Shown here in pieces: positions 10,734 to 18,821 of a stretch of DNA of 57,816 bases (position 1 is its first letter; every line of letters starts with the position of its first letter). Location: positions 1 through 57,816 of the forward strand of contig NZ_JARZHF010000015.1 in NCBI RefSeq assembly GCF_029891575.1. The letters are read 5' to 3'. The position numbers and the translations under genes were made by a program. Under the pieces are notes generated by a model. The model was not told the origin of the DNA. It was given only the letters and a program-made list of their open reading frames with translations, and did not search any database. Source of the DNA: Salipaludibacillus daqingensis (lineage in GTDB: Bacteria; Bacillota; Bacilli; Bacillales; Salisediminibacteriaceae).

Positions 10734-11504
10734 TTAGGCTCTATAGTTACGCTCATAAACGAGTTGTAATCCTTTTAATGTCAACCACTCGTCTACATAA
10801 TCAATTGCTTTTGTTTCTTCTCCAATTACTTTTGCCATCTCTCCTGTAGCAATAATGGTAGGTTCTGTTCCCATTTCTTTTTTGATTCGCCAGATAATCC
10901 CTTCAATTTGACCGACAAAACCGTAAAGAAAACCAGATTGCATCGCATGAATCGTATTTTTTCCAATCACACTCTTCGCTTTCACTGTTTCTACTTTAGG
11001 TAATTTAGACGCTCGTTGATACAATGCATCCATGGAAATATTCATACCTGGCGCGATAGCTCCCCCGACATATTGCTTCTTCTCATTGATGTAGCAAAAA
11101 GTTGTCGCTGTGCCTGTATCAACAATAATCAATGGTCCATCATATTGGTGAATACCGGCAACCGCGTTAACAATTCGGTCTGCCCCTACTTCTTTTGGAT
11201 TATCGTAGAGGATATTTAACCCTGTTTTAATTCCTGGCCCGATAAACATTGGAGTAAATTGAAAATACATTTGGCACATTGTTTTTAAACATTGATCAAT
11301 GGTTGGGACCACAGAAGAAATGATACCCCCGCTTATCTCCTCAAGCTTCAATCCTTCAAATTGAAAGAGGTTGTTTATTAAAACCCCGTATTCATCAGCA
11401 GTTTTGGATGTATTCGTCTGAATCGTCCAATAATACTGCCATTCGTCTTGGTCGTAAATTCCTATAGCCATTTTCGTATTCCCTACATCAATTACTAAAT
11501 TCAT
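10734..11504 (-). CDS. coaX: type III pantothenate kinase
   Basis: First step of CoA synthesis, ATP-dependent phosphorylation of pantothenate. The 256 residues show the ASKHA-fold motifs: DVGNTKMAIG at the N-terminus, GADRIVNAVAG, and VDTGTATTFCYIN, then GGAIAPGMNIS. Start at 11504 because GGGGAG lies five bases before the ATG; the frame continues to a TTG at 11525 without a site. Located between ftsH and hslO as in B. subtilis; a large hairpin separates it from ftsH. Confidence 0.95.
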   Translation of the reverse strand: MNLVIDVGNTKMAIGIYDQDEWQYYWTIQTNTSKTADEYGVLINNLFQFEGLKLEEISGGIISSVVPTIDQCLKTMCQMYFQFTPMFIGPGIKTGLNILYDNPKEVGADRIVNAVAGIHQYDGPLIIVDTGTATTFCYINEKKQYVGGAIAPGMNISMDALYQRASKLPKVETVKAKSVIGKNTIHAMQSGFLYGFVGQIEGIIWRIKKEMGTEPTIIATGEMAKVIGEETKAIDYVDEWLTLKGLQLVYERNYRA

Positions 11505-11561
11505 CCGTTCTCCCCGCCTCTGCAAAAGAGATTTTATTTCGTGAGAAGTACTTTATCTTAT

Positions 11562-11679
11562 AGTAAAAAGGGTGCCCAAAACATCGAATCGGCCACTAGC
11601 CAATCATATTAATAAATTATTGAAAAGATTTATTAATATGGATTGACGACGTAGTGTGCAGACACATGCGGGACACCCT
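11562..11679 (-). terminator. large nested inverted repeat between ftsH and coaX, probable terminator
   Basis: Outer arms GGGTGTCCC (11671-11679) and GGGCACCC (11570-11577) are followed by TTTTTAC on the minus strand. Between them lies a perfect 13-bp palindrome (11605-11617 with 11628-11640, 10-nt loop), flanked by shorter complementary blocks (CAATC/GATTG, CACTA/TAGTG). The whole 110-nt stretch can fold into one long hairpin. It probably ends ftsH transcription, but is far larger than an ordinary terminator. Confidence 0.65.
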
Positions 11680-11688
11680 CAAATTTAT

Positions 11689-13707
11689 TTACTCATCTTT
11701 TTTTCGGTCATCTTCTTTGTTATCTTGTTTTTGATCTGCTTCTTCACTAGAATCTGATCCTAAGAAATCCTTCATCGCATCTCTTTCTTCTTCTTTGCTC
11801 TGAATGGTTACTTTTACATCTTCATCATCAGCAGTCTTCTTTTCATCATTTAACTTTTTCGTGAAATGGTGATCATCTGGGAGCTTTCCGTCATCAATAA
11901 GTGAGCGGATTTGCTCTGCGTCCAATGTCTCATGCTCTAGTAACGTTTCAGCAACAAGTTGAAGGCTTGCTTTGTTTTCTACTAGAATTTGTCGACAACG
12001 TTCATAAGACTCCTTAAGAATACGTTGAACTTCCAAATCGATTTCATAAGCAATCGTTTCACTGAAGTTTGACTCGCTACCCATATCTCGACCTAAGAAC
12101 ACTTCGCCTTGAGTATTTCCGAACTGTACAGGTCCTAGTTTATCACTCATTCCATATTCCATAACCATCTTACGAGCAATGCCTGTAGCACGTTGGAAGT
12201 CATTATGAGCTCCCGTACTTACTTCATTGAACATCACTTCTTCTGCAACACGTCCACCTAAAAGGCCGACAATCTTATCTAGAAGTTCAGGTTTAGTCAT
12301 GAAATAACGGTCTTCTTTTGGTAGCATCATGGCGTAACCGCCAGCTTGCCCACGAGGAACGATGGTTACTTTATGAACCATGTCTGCGCTCTCTAGCTTC
12401 ACACCAACAACAGTATGACCAGCTTCGTGGTGAGCAACAATGGCTCGTTCTTTTTCAGAGATGACTCGACTTTTCTTGGAAGGTCCAGCGATTGTTCTAT
12501 CAATCGCTTCTTCAACAGATGCCATGTCGATCTTCGTTCTATCTGTACGAGCAGCAACTAGTGCCGCTTCGTTTAACAAGTTTTCCAAGTCAGCACCTGA
12601 GAAACCTGGCGTTCGTTGAGCAATCGCTTTTAAATTCACATCATCTTCAAGCGGTTTACCTTTAGCATGTACTTCAAGTACCGCTTCGCGACCTTTTACA
12701 TCAGGACGTCCTACCATGATCTGGCGGTCGAAACGACCTGGACGTAATAATGCAGGGTCAAGGATATCTGCACGGTTCGTCGCTGCAATGAGGATAATAC
12801 CTTCATTTACACCAAACCCGTCCATTTCAACTAGCAATTGGTTTAACGTTTGTTCACGCTCATCGTGTCCGCCACCTACACCAGCTCCACGACGACGACC
12901 TACCGCATCAATTTCATCAATGAAAATAATACAAGGCGCGTTCTTTTTCGCATTTTCGAACAAGTCACGTACACGAGATGCACCGACACCGACAAACATT
13001 TCTACGAAATCAGAACCACTAATAGAGAAGAATGGAACTCCTGCTTCCCCGGCAACTGCTCTTGCAATTAATGTTTTACCAGTACCTGGTGGTCCAACAA
13101 GAAGAACACCTTTAGGAATTCTCGCACCAATTTCTGCGAATTTACGTGGTTCTTTTAAGAACTCAACCACTTCTATTAGTTCTTGCTTTTCTTCATCTGC
13201 ACCAGCCACATCTTTAAAACGGGCTTTTTTCTTATCTTCGCTCACGAGCTTCGCTTTACTCTTACCGAAGTTCATGACTTTACTGCCTCCACCTTGAGAC
13301 TGGCTCAATAAGAAGAAGAATAAAATGAAGATAATCACAAATGGAATGACCGCTACAAAAAAGTTCACCCATCCACTTGGTTCCTCTGCTTGTTCAATGA
13401 CAAGTTCATCCATCCCTTGGTCACCAGCTGCAGCAACCACCTCTTCTAAAAAGACTTGAAGGTCTGGAACATTAACTGTAAAAAACTCGTCTTCTGCTGC
13501 TCCTCTAAGTTGCCCTCGAGCAGCGTACACATCTAGTTTAGGTTGAATCGATAAAGATTCAATATTATCATTATCTAATTCTTGGCGAAATTCATTTAAT
13601 GTCATTTCCGTTGTCTCATCGGGATCAGCCTGAAAAATGCTAACAATCCCCACGATAACTAGGAATATCAATAAATAAAAGATCGTATTACGAAATATCC
13701 GATTCAT
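11689..13707 (-). CDS. ftsH: ATP-dependent zinc metalloprotease FtsH
   Basis: Membrane-anchored AAA+ protease that degrades misfolded membrane and regulatory proteins and is needed for normal sporulation in B. subtilis. The 672 residues contain transmembrane segments at about 8-25 and 112-134, Walker A GPPGTGKT (205-212), Walker B IIFIDEID (260-267), the arginine-finger region RPGRFDRQI, and the zinc motif HEAGH (427-431). The C-terminal 60 residues are strongly acidic/basic low-complexity. It has its own promoter adjoining the hprT stop and is followed by a large palindrome. Confidence 0.98.
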   Translation of the reverse strand: MNRIFRNTIFYLLIFLVIVGIVSIFQADPDETTEMTLNEFRQELDNDNIESLSIQPKLDVYAARGQLRGAAEDEFFTVNVPDLQVFLEEVVAAAGDQGMDELVIEQAEEPSGWVNFFVAVIPFVIIFILFFFLLSQSQGGGSKVMNFGKSKAKLVSEDKKKARFKDVAGADEEKQELIEVVEFLKEPRKFAEIGARIPKGVLLVGPPGTGKTLIARAVAGEAGVPFFSISGSDFVEMFVGVGASRVRDLFENAKKNAPCIIFIDEIDAVGRRRGAGVGGGHDEREQTLNQLLVEMDGFGVNEGIILIAATNRADILDPALLRPGRFDRQIMVGRPDVKGREAVLEVHAKGKPLEDDVNLKAIAQRTPGFSGADLENLLNEAALVAARTDRTKIDMASVEEAIDRTIAGPSKKSRVISEKERAIVAHHEAGHTVVGVKLESADMVHKVTIVPRGQAGGYAMMLPKEDRYFMTKPELLDKIVGLLGGRVAEEVMFNEVSTGAHNDFQRATGIARKMVMEYGMSDKLGPVQFGNTQGEVFLGRDMGSESNFSETIAYEIDLEVQRILKESYERCRQILVENKASLQLVAETLLEHETLDAEQIRSLIDDGKLPDDHHFTKKLNDEKKTADDEDVKVTIQSKEEERDAMKDFLGSDSSEEADQKQDNKEDDRKKDE

Positions 13708-13747
13708 CCTGAACCTCCTCCCACGTCAAATACACTTAGATTATACT

Positions 13748-13776
13748 ATCATACAAATGTCACAAATCACAATCAA
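13748..13776 (-). promoter_or_regulatory. sigma-A promoter of ftsH
   Basis: TTGATT (13771-13776), a 17-bp spacer and TATGAT (13748-13753), with an alternative TATAAT a few bases further downstream. The -35 box directly abuts the hprT stop codon, so ftsH can be expressed both alone and by read-through from hprT. Confidence 0.75.
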
Positions 13777-14316
13777 TTAACTTTGATAAATTTCAGGTTT
13801 TAATACTCCAACATACGGGAGGTTCCGGTAGCGCTCAATATAATCCAATCCATAACCTACGACGAACTTATCTGGAACAACAAATCCAGTAATATCAGGG
13901 TATATATCAACTGACCTTCCATCAGGTTTATCTAACAACGTGACGATTTTCACTGACTTCGCTTTACGGTATTCAAACAGTTTTACTAAGTAGCTTAATG
14001 TTGTCCCGCTATCAATAATATCTTCTAGGATTAATACATCTCTTCCTTCTACCGATGTATTTAAGTCTTTCACAATTTTCACTTCGCCTGATGACACAAG
14101 TTCGTTCCCGTAACTGGAAACATCCATTAAATCAAATTCTATATGTGTATCGATTTTTTGAATTAAATCCCCCATAAATGGAAGAGAACCCTTTAAAATA
14201 CCGACGACCAACGGAAACCTTCCTTCATATTCTTCCGTTAATTGCGCTCCTAATTCACGAATTTTCTCTTGAATTTGTTCTTCAGTAATTAATATTTCTT
14301 GAATATCATCTCTCAT
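13777..14316 (-). CDS. hprT: hypoxanthine phosphoribosyltransferase
   Basis: Purine salvage enzyme forming IMP/GMP from hypoxanthine/guanine and PRPP. The 179 residues have the PRPP loop [13 protein letters not shown] (about 94-106) and C-terminal [11 protein letters not shown]. The AGGAGG is 14 nt before the start, too far, but perfectly placed for the four-codon frame ATG AAA CAA TTA TGA whose stop overlaps the hprT ATG. It lies between tilS and ftsH as in B. subtilis, where HprT and TilS together activate ftsH expression. Confidence 0.95.
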   Translation of the reverse strand: MRDDIQEILITEEQIQEKIRELGAQLTEEYEGRFPLVVGILKGSLPFMGDLIQKIDTHIEFDLMDVSSYGNELVSSGEVKIVKDLNTSVEGRDVLILEDIIDSGTTLSYLVKLFEYRKAKSVKIVTLLDKPDGRSVDIYPDITGFVVPDKFVVGYGLDYIERYRNLPYVGVLKPEIYQS

Positions 14317-14373
14317 AATTGTTTCATGAGCCTCCTAAATATATCGTTATTTAATAAGTGCCTGCCTTAATGC

Positions 14374-15765
14374 CTATGTATAAAGCTCGTACGTTAGATT
14401 AGCTACTTGAGTTGAAGATTTATTCACTAAGGCTTCATTGGATCGTTTCAAAAACGGGACCCATAATATTGTATCATGACTATCCGTGACAATGGGCCAA
14501 ACATCACGATCTCTTTTCGGAACTTTTTGATCGATAAACAAATCCTTGATTTTTTTCGTTCCTTCTCCACCCACATAAGACATACGGTCTCCTTTTTTTC
14601 TTGAACGAACAAGTAAAGGAAGGACAACCTCGTCTAAATCCACACTTAGAGAAGCAATGTTTTTTTCCTCAAGGTTTTTCCTAACTTCCCTGGATACCTT
14701 TAACTTCCCAAGAGGCAAGGTGACTTCACTTGGAATCGCGATTTTTTGAGTATCAATAGCATCAATTTGCATATCAAATAAAGAATTTCGAAATTCAAGA
14801 CGATCATAAGATTTTTCTACAACGATCCCATCGGGTAAATGGGATGTTACCGAAGGGTGGTCATTTACCAAGAGGGTTTTTACCGACTCGATATGATGAC
14901 GATCCATTTTCTTTTGAACGGACTTTGAAAGATAACTTAATATTAGATGAATGACTCTTCTTTGTAAAGCACGGGGGGTTTTTCTAAGGATTTCCCCATC
15001 AATCGACAATCGATCTGCATTTTTCTCTAGTATAACTTTTTCCAAAATGATTTCCGTTTCTGATTGTAGCCATTCTTCGTCATCTGACCATGCTTCTGAT
15101 TGCCACTGAAAAATCTCATGTGCTTTATGGTTTTCTTGCTTAATATATGGCAGTATATGATGCCGTAAGCGATTTCTTTGGTAGTCATCTTCTTTATTTG
15201 ATGGATCGTTTCGATAAGGAACGTCATGTGTTTCGCAAAAACGAACGAGGGTTGCTTTTTCAACGCACAAAAATGGTCGTATGATTGTTCCGTTAGCAAA
15301 CTGTCGCTTAACGGGAATGCCTTTTCTACCCGATAGACTTCCACGAATTTGTCGCATCAACATCGTTTCGATTTGATCGTCTCCATGATGAGCTAAAACA
15401 AGTTTATCTGCTTCTAGCTTGTTCATCAATGATTCAAACCATTCATAGCGACAAAGGCGCGCCGCTTCTTGAGTTGATAGCCCATTTTTCTTTTTTCGCT
15501 CGCTGACATTAGGTTGATGAAAATAAACCGGGATATGGTGTGATTGACAATATTTTTTAACAAATTCTGCGTCCTTTTTCGATTCGTCTCCACGCAAGCC
15601 GTGCTCCACATGAGCAACAGTGATTTTAAATGAAGAGGACGGCATATCTTGAAAAAATTTGACCATCGCCATGCTATCCGGGCCACCAGACACAGCTAAA
15701 ATGAGGTGGTCACCTTCTTTGAGCATCTCATGTTTTAACATAAATGAATTAATGACCTGTTTCAT
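14374..15765 (-). CDS. tilS: tRNA(Ile) lysidine synthase
   Basis: Modifies C34 of the CAU-anticodon tRNA-Ile to lysidine with lysine and ATP. The 463-residue protein carries the PP-loop AVSGGPDSMAM (SGGPDS at 26-31), VEHGLRGDES, and the C-terminal substrate-recognition domain typical of the long form. Its ATG lies inside the end of the preceding exporter gene (17-bp overlap), so translation is probably coupled to it. The ribosome-binding site is weak (AGG about ten bases upstream). Confidence 0.95.
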   Translation of the reverse strand: MKQVINSFMLKHEMLKEGDHLILAVSGGPDSMAMVKFFQDMPSSSFKITVAHVEHGLRGDESKKDAEFVKKYCQSHHIPVYFHQPNVSERKKKNGLSTQEAARLCRYEWFESLMNKLEADKLVLAHHGDDQIETMLMRQIRGSLSGRKGIPVKRQFANGTIIRPFLCVEKATLVRFCETHDVPYRNDPSNKEDDYQRNRLRHHILPYIKQENHKAHEIFQWQSEAWSDDEEWLQSETEIILEKVILEKNADRLSIDGEILRKTPRALQRRVIHLILSYLSKSVQKKMDRHHIESVKTLLVNDHPSVTSHLPDGIVVEKSYDRLEFRNSLFDMQIDAIDTQKIAIPSEVTLPLGKLKVSREVRKNLEEKNIASLSVDLDEVVLPLLVRSRKKGDRMSYVGGEGTKKIKDLFIDQKVPKRDRDVWPIVTDSHDTILWVPFLKRSNEALVNKSSTQVANLTYELYT

Positions 15766-16198
15766 ATCGATTACCTATTCCTTTCCCAAATGAAAAGATC
15801 GATAACGCCAACACGAGTCCTGCTGCAATAGCTCCTGCTTGTAACATCGTTTCTACACCGTATTCAAGACCGAGAAGATAATCACCATCCACAAATGCGA
15901 GCATCGTAAAATACGCTCTACTTCCAGGGACCAATGGCAATATGCCAGGAATAGACAATGTGGTTACAGGTATTCGAATTTTTTTCGCCAATAAATGGGC
16001 AATCGTTGCTGCTGTTAAAGAAGCCAGAACCGTCGCAAAAATGGCAGAAGTCCCCATATTGATACCTGTTTGTAAAACAAACCACGTGACAACTCCGATC
16101 CCTCCCCCTAATAGGAGGGCCCGTTTTGGCACACTGAATATAACACCAAAGCCAATAATTGCTGCAAATGTCATAAGTAATTCAATAATAAGATCCAA
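15749..16198 (-). CDS. threonine/serine exporter, small membrane subunit (ThrE-type, YjjB-like)
   Basis: A 149-residue membrane protein with four or five hydrophobic segments and the family motif SIPGILPLVPGS. This half belongs to the ThrE family in which the exporter is split into two proteins (E. coli YjjB and YjjP); the partner is directly upstream. The start is a TTG at 16198, five bases after an all-G ribosome-binding site (GGGGGG); the frame is open to 16252 without one. It overlaps tilS. Substrate (threonine, serine or another acid) is inferred from the family only. Confidence 0.85.
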   Translation of the reverse strand: MDLIIELLMTFAAIIGFGVIFSVPKRALLLGGGIGVVTWFVLQTGINMGTSAIFATVLASLTAATIAHLLAKKIRIPVTTLSIPGILPLVPGSRAYFTMLAFVDGDYLLGLEYGVETMLQAGAIAAGLVLALSIFSFGKGIGNRYETGH

Positions 16199-16211
16199 TG
16201 ATGCCCCCCCT

Positions 16212-16970
16212 TTATAGAAACAACGAAATTGATAGAGCGATCCCACTTGCAATCGATAATGATGTTAGCAAAGCTTCCACACCACGACTCATGCCAGCTA
16301 ACAAATCGCCGGATAACAAGTCACGAACGGCATTTGTTAATGGAACACCTGGAACAAGGGGCATAAGTGAACCGATAATAATTTGGTCTAAATTATTCCC
16401 TACACCGATGAATACTAGCAAAATGGCGACAGAGCCACCAACAAACGCCGCTGCAAGCTCTGCAGCAAAGCGAACTTTCAAATATCTTTCAAACTCAACT
16501 AATGTAACACTTGCGATCACCGCAGCGAGGTAGGCAGGCAACAAATCTTGAAGCCCCCCTCCAAATAAGTAGGAAAACCCACTTCCAGCAACACCTGCAG
16601 CAAGGTGAATCAGCCAAATCGGATAATGAATAGGCGCTTTAGATATAGCTTTTAACCTTTGGTCAGCTTCTTCGACCGTTAATTCTCCTGCAGTAAATTC
16701 TCTTGAAACTTGGTTCACTTCGGTAACTTTATTTAAATCTTGCATCCGGTCATCAACACGGACCATTTGCATGAGATCTTCTTTTCCTTTTCTTTCTTCA
16801 AAGGATAGGAAGATACCGGTGGTTGTTGTAAAGCAATGGACATTCGTAAATCCAGAAGATCGAGCCATTCTTTCCAACGTTTCTTCCACCCGATACGTTT
16901 CAGCACCATATGTAAGCATAATCTCTCCTGCTAATAAACATATGTCCATGACTTCATCCGCTGCTTTCAT
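16212..16970 (-). CDS. threonine/serine exporter, large subunit (ThrE-type, YjjP-like)
   Basis: A 252-residue protein with a soluble N-terminal domain (about 1-125, including YGAETYRVEETLERMAR and TTTTGIFLSF) followed by about five membrane segments and the motif GSLMPLVPGVPLTNAVRDL. This is the DUF1212/YjjP half of the ThrE exporter. Start at 16970, six bases after GGGGG; the frame is open to 16991. With the next gene 13 bp downstream it forms a two-gene unit inserted between yabT and tilS, which are neighbours in B. subtilis. Confidence 0.87.
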   Translation of the reverse strand: MKAADEVMDICLLAGEIMLTYGAETYRVEETLERMARSSGFTNVHCFTTTTGIFLSFEERKGKEDLMQMVRVDDRMQDLNKVTEVNQVSREFTAGELTVEEADQRLKAISKAPIHYPIWLIHLAAGVAGSGFSYLFGGGLQDLLPAYLAAVIASVTLVEFERYLKVRFAAELAAAFVGGSVAILLVFIGVGNNLDQIIIGSLMPLVPGVPLTNAVRDLLSGDLLAGMSRGVEALLTSLSIASGIALSISLFL

Positions 16971-17024
16971 CACCTTCCCCCCATTCTCCATGGCGATCTT
17001 CTTTTACAATCACCGATCGATTGT

Positions 17025-18017
17025 TTATCCCACCAAGTATAAAATATATAATAAAAGAAGAAAAGAGGCAAAAATCAACGTTTCATACAATCCTCTGTAT
17101 TTTTTTTCCTTTGTTGTCTGCACCTGATTTGACGGTGAGTGAACTTTTTTTGACTGTTTCAATAACTTTTTCTTTTTCACTCTCGATAGTGCCGATCTCT
17201 TTTTTTCTTTTTGCAACACGTCTAACAAATCTCTCTTCATTTCCAAAGCATTGTCATAACGATGTTCAATTCCCTTGCAAATAATAGATGAAAACGGGTC
17301 TAACACAGGCTGTTGTTTTACTTTGGCTACTAGCTGCTTTCTTCCGTCTAGACCTGTTTTTTCAAAACGATGAAAGTAACCTCGATTCAACATCAACATA
17401 GCAACAGAAAACAAATCATAAGAAGCTTCTGCTTTTCTGTCTCCTATTCCCCAATAACCACGATCGAAAAACTCCGTATATTCTTTAATAGATCTCCCTA
17501 ACTTTGTCATCCCGCCAACATCAATCCATCGAAGAGAAAACGGATGATGCGAGACAATTAAATTTTCTGGTTTTAAGTCTCCAAATACCCAACCTGCCTT
17601 ATGCAAGTTTGCTAAATCCCCAAGTAGTTGCACAAGAAATAAAGCCATCCACTCGTTCCCTCTGCTTTTTAGAAACGGTAGAAACGGTTCTCCCTCAATA
17701 TATTCCATCACATAAAAAGATGTCGTTCCAGAAGAGCTCGACACATCATCCATGTCGATAAAGAAAGGTCCAAGGGAGATCCCTTGAACCTTGGAAACCT
17801 GCCTTAAAGCGCGGACTTCAGACGAGATAGACATGGACTCTCGAGCGACTTTTATCGCTACTGATTGCACGCCTTTTTTTGCTAAATATACTTTACCGAT
17901 TGCGCCTTCCCCCAGTAACCGAACAATTAAATACTGATTGCCATGCCAACGCCCTGTAATACGCTGACCTGATCGAAAGCTACATACCTGATTCTTCGAT
18001 GTAGGCTCTCTCATCAC
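17025..18017 (-). CDS. yabT: sporulation Ser/Thr protein kinase YabT
   Basis: Hanks-type kinase of 330 residues with a single C-terminal membrane anchor (TLIFASFLLLLYILYL). It has the glycine loop LLGEGAIGKVYLA, the ATP lysine in VAIKVA, the catalytic loop VFGDLKPENLIV (GD in place of RD) and DVGG in place of DFG, the same deviations as in B. subtilis YabT. In B. subtilis it acts in the spore-forming cell and phosphorylates RecA and other DNA-binding proteins. The start is GTG at 18017 (7 nt after AAAGGG) or ATG at 18014. It overlaps yabS by 38 bp. Confidence 0.9.
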   Translation of the reverse strand: MMREPTSKNQVCSFRSGQRITGRWHGNQYLIVRLLGEGAIGKVYLAKKGVQSVAIKVARESMSISSEVRALRQVSKVQGISLGPFFIDMDDVSSSSGTTSFYVMEYIEGEPFLPFLKSRGNEWMALFLVQLLGDLANLHKAGWVFGDLKPENLIVSHHPFSLRWIDVGGMTKLGRSIKEYTEFFDRGYWGIGDRKAEASYDLFSVAMLMLNRGYFHRFEKTGLDGRKQLVAKVKQQPVLDPFSSIICKGIEHRYDNALEMKRDLLDVLQKEKKRSALSRVKKKKLLKQSKKVHSPSNQVQTTKEKKYRGLYETLIFASFLLLLYILYLVG

Positions 18018-18714
18018 GGCTAGACCCTTTCTTCATTCGCTTTGAGAATACGTTTAGTGCTTCCATAATTGCCGGTCCTGTTGGGGTGACACCTGAAGAC
18101 GCAAGTTTCTTAAATGACCCCTTCAATGAATCCATTTCAGGAGTCCAAGACAGGAGTTTCTCCACTTGTTTCCTTTTCCCGGGAAATGAATATAAACAGT
18201 AGTGATTCTCCCCTTGCCTTGATCGAAGGCTTAAAGATAGATCTAGCAATGCTTCTTGTACCCTCGGTATTTTATTTTTCATACTAGCACTCGTATCCAC
18301 AAGAATAAGGATATCTAGACTTGCTGTTTCACCTAAGTCATCAACGACCTCCATCAATTCTTCTCTTTTTTCTGGTTCCAAGTCTTCCATTGCTTGATTT
18401 TTTCCTAGAATTTGAGAGATTTCTTTGTTTACTACCCCTTGAATCGTCTGTGTCATCGCTTTTTTCGTTACCATTTGCACCGTTTGCGAGAGTTGCCTTG
18501 CATAGACAACATCACTCATTCCTCCGCCGGCACGAGCTATATCCTGCACTTCTGACATACCCCGTTCGTCTTCATCACCTTCATCCATAATCCCAATGAC
18601 ATTCACTGTCAGACCTTCTTCTTTCGCTAGAGACGACATCGCTACAGGGTCTTCCCCTGCATTGGAACAACCATCTGTAATTAATAAAATTTGTCTAATT
18701 GTCGCACTACTCAT
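17980..18714 (-). CDS. yabS: VWA-domain protein YabS
   Basis: A 244-residue protein with von Willebrand A-type features: an N-terminal ILLITDGCSNAGEDP block and a MIDAS-like DTSAS in LDILILVDTSASMKNK (about 140). The order, with the TDG block before the MIDAS block, is as in B. subtilis YabS. TAGGAG precedes the ATG. It lies between spoIIE and the kinase yabT with overlapping frames, pointing to a joint, sporulation-related role; the function is unknown. Confidence 0.85.
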   Translation of the reverse strand: MSSATIRQILLITDGCSNAGEDPVAMSSLAKEEGLTVNVIGIMDEGDEDERGMSEVQDIARAGGGMSDVVYARQLSQTVQMVTKKAMTQTIQGVVNKEISQILGKNQAMEDLEPEKREELMEVVDDLGETASLDILILVDTSASMKNKIPRVQEALLDLSLSLRSRQGENHYCLYSFPGKRKQVEKLLSWTPEMDSLKGSFKKLASSGVTPTGPAIMEALNVFSKRMKKGSSRDERAYIEESGM

Positions 18715-18821
18715 TTTGCACTCTCCTATCTTGTATCTACTAGAAATGGTTTCTCTCCAATAGAATTTTCTACTAGCTTTTACAAGATTAAGAGGTCTTA
18801 TACCTTATCCAAAAGCCTATT

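Noticed and set aside
12716-13297. 193-codon plus-strand frame opposite ftsH
   Set aside because: Antisense shadow of the conserved AAA+ region; Ser/Pro/Arg-rich as expected from the complementary frame, no ribosome-binding site.
15027-15686. Two minus-strand frames in another phase within tilS
   Set aside because: They overlap an intact, well-conserved tilS frame and show no domain.
17025-18017. YabT as a pseudokinase because RD and DFG are altered
   Set aside because: The same GD and DVGG forms occur in B. subtilis YabT, which is an active kinase, and the ATP lysine and catalytic aspartate are present.
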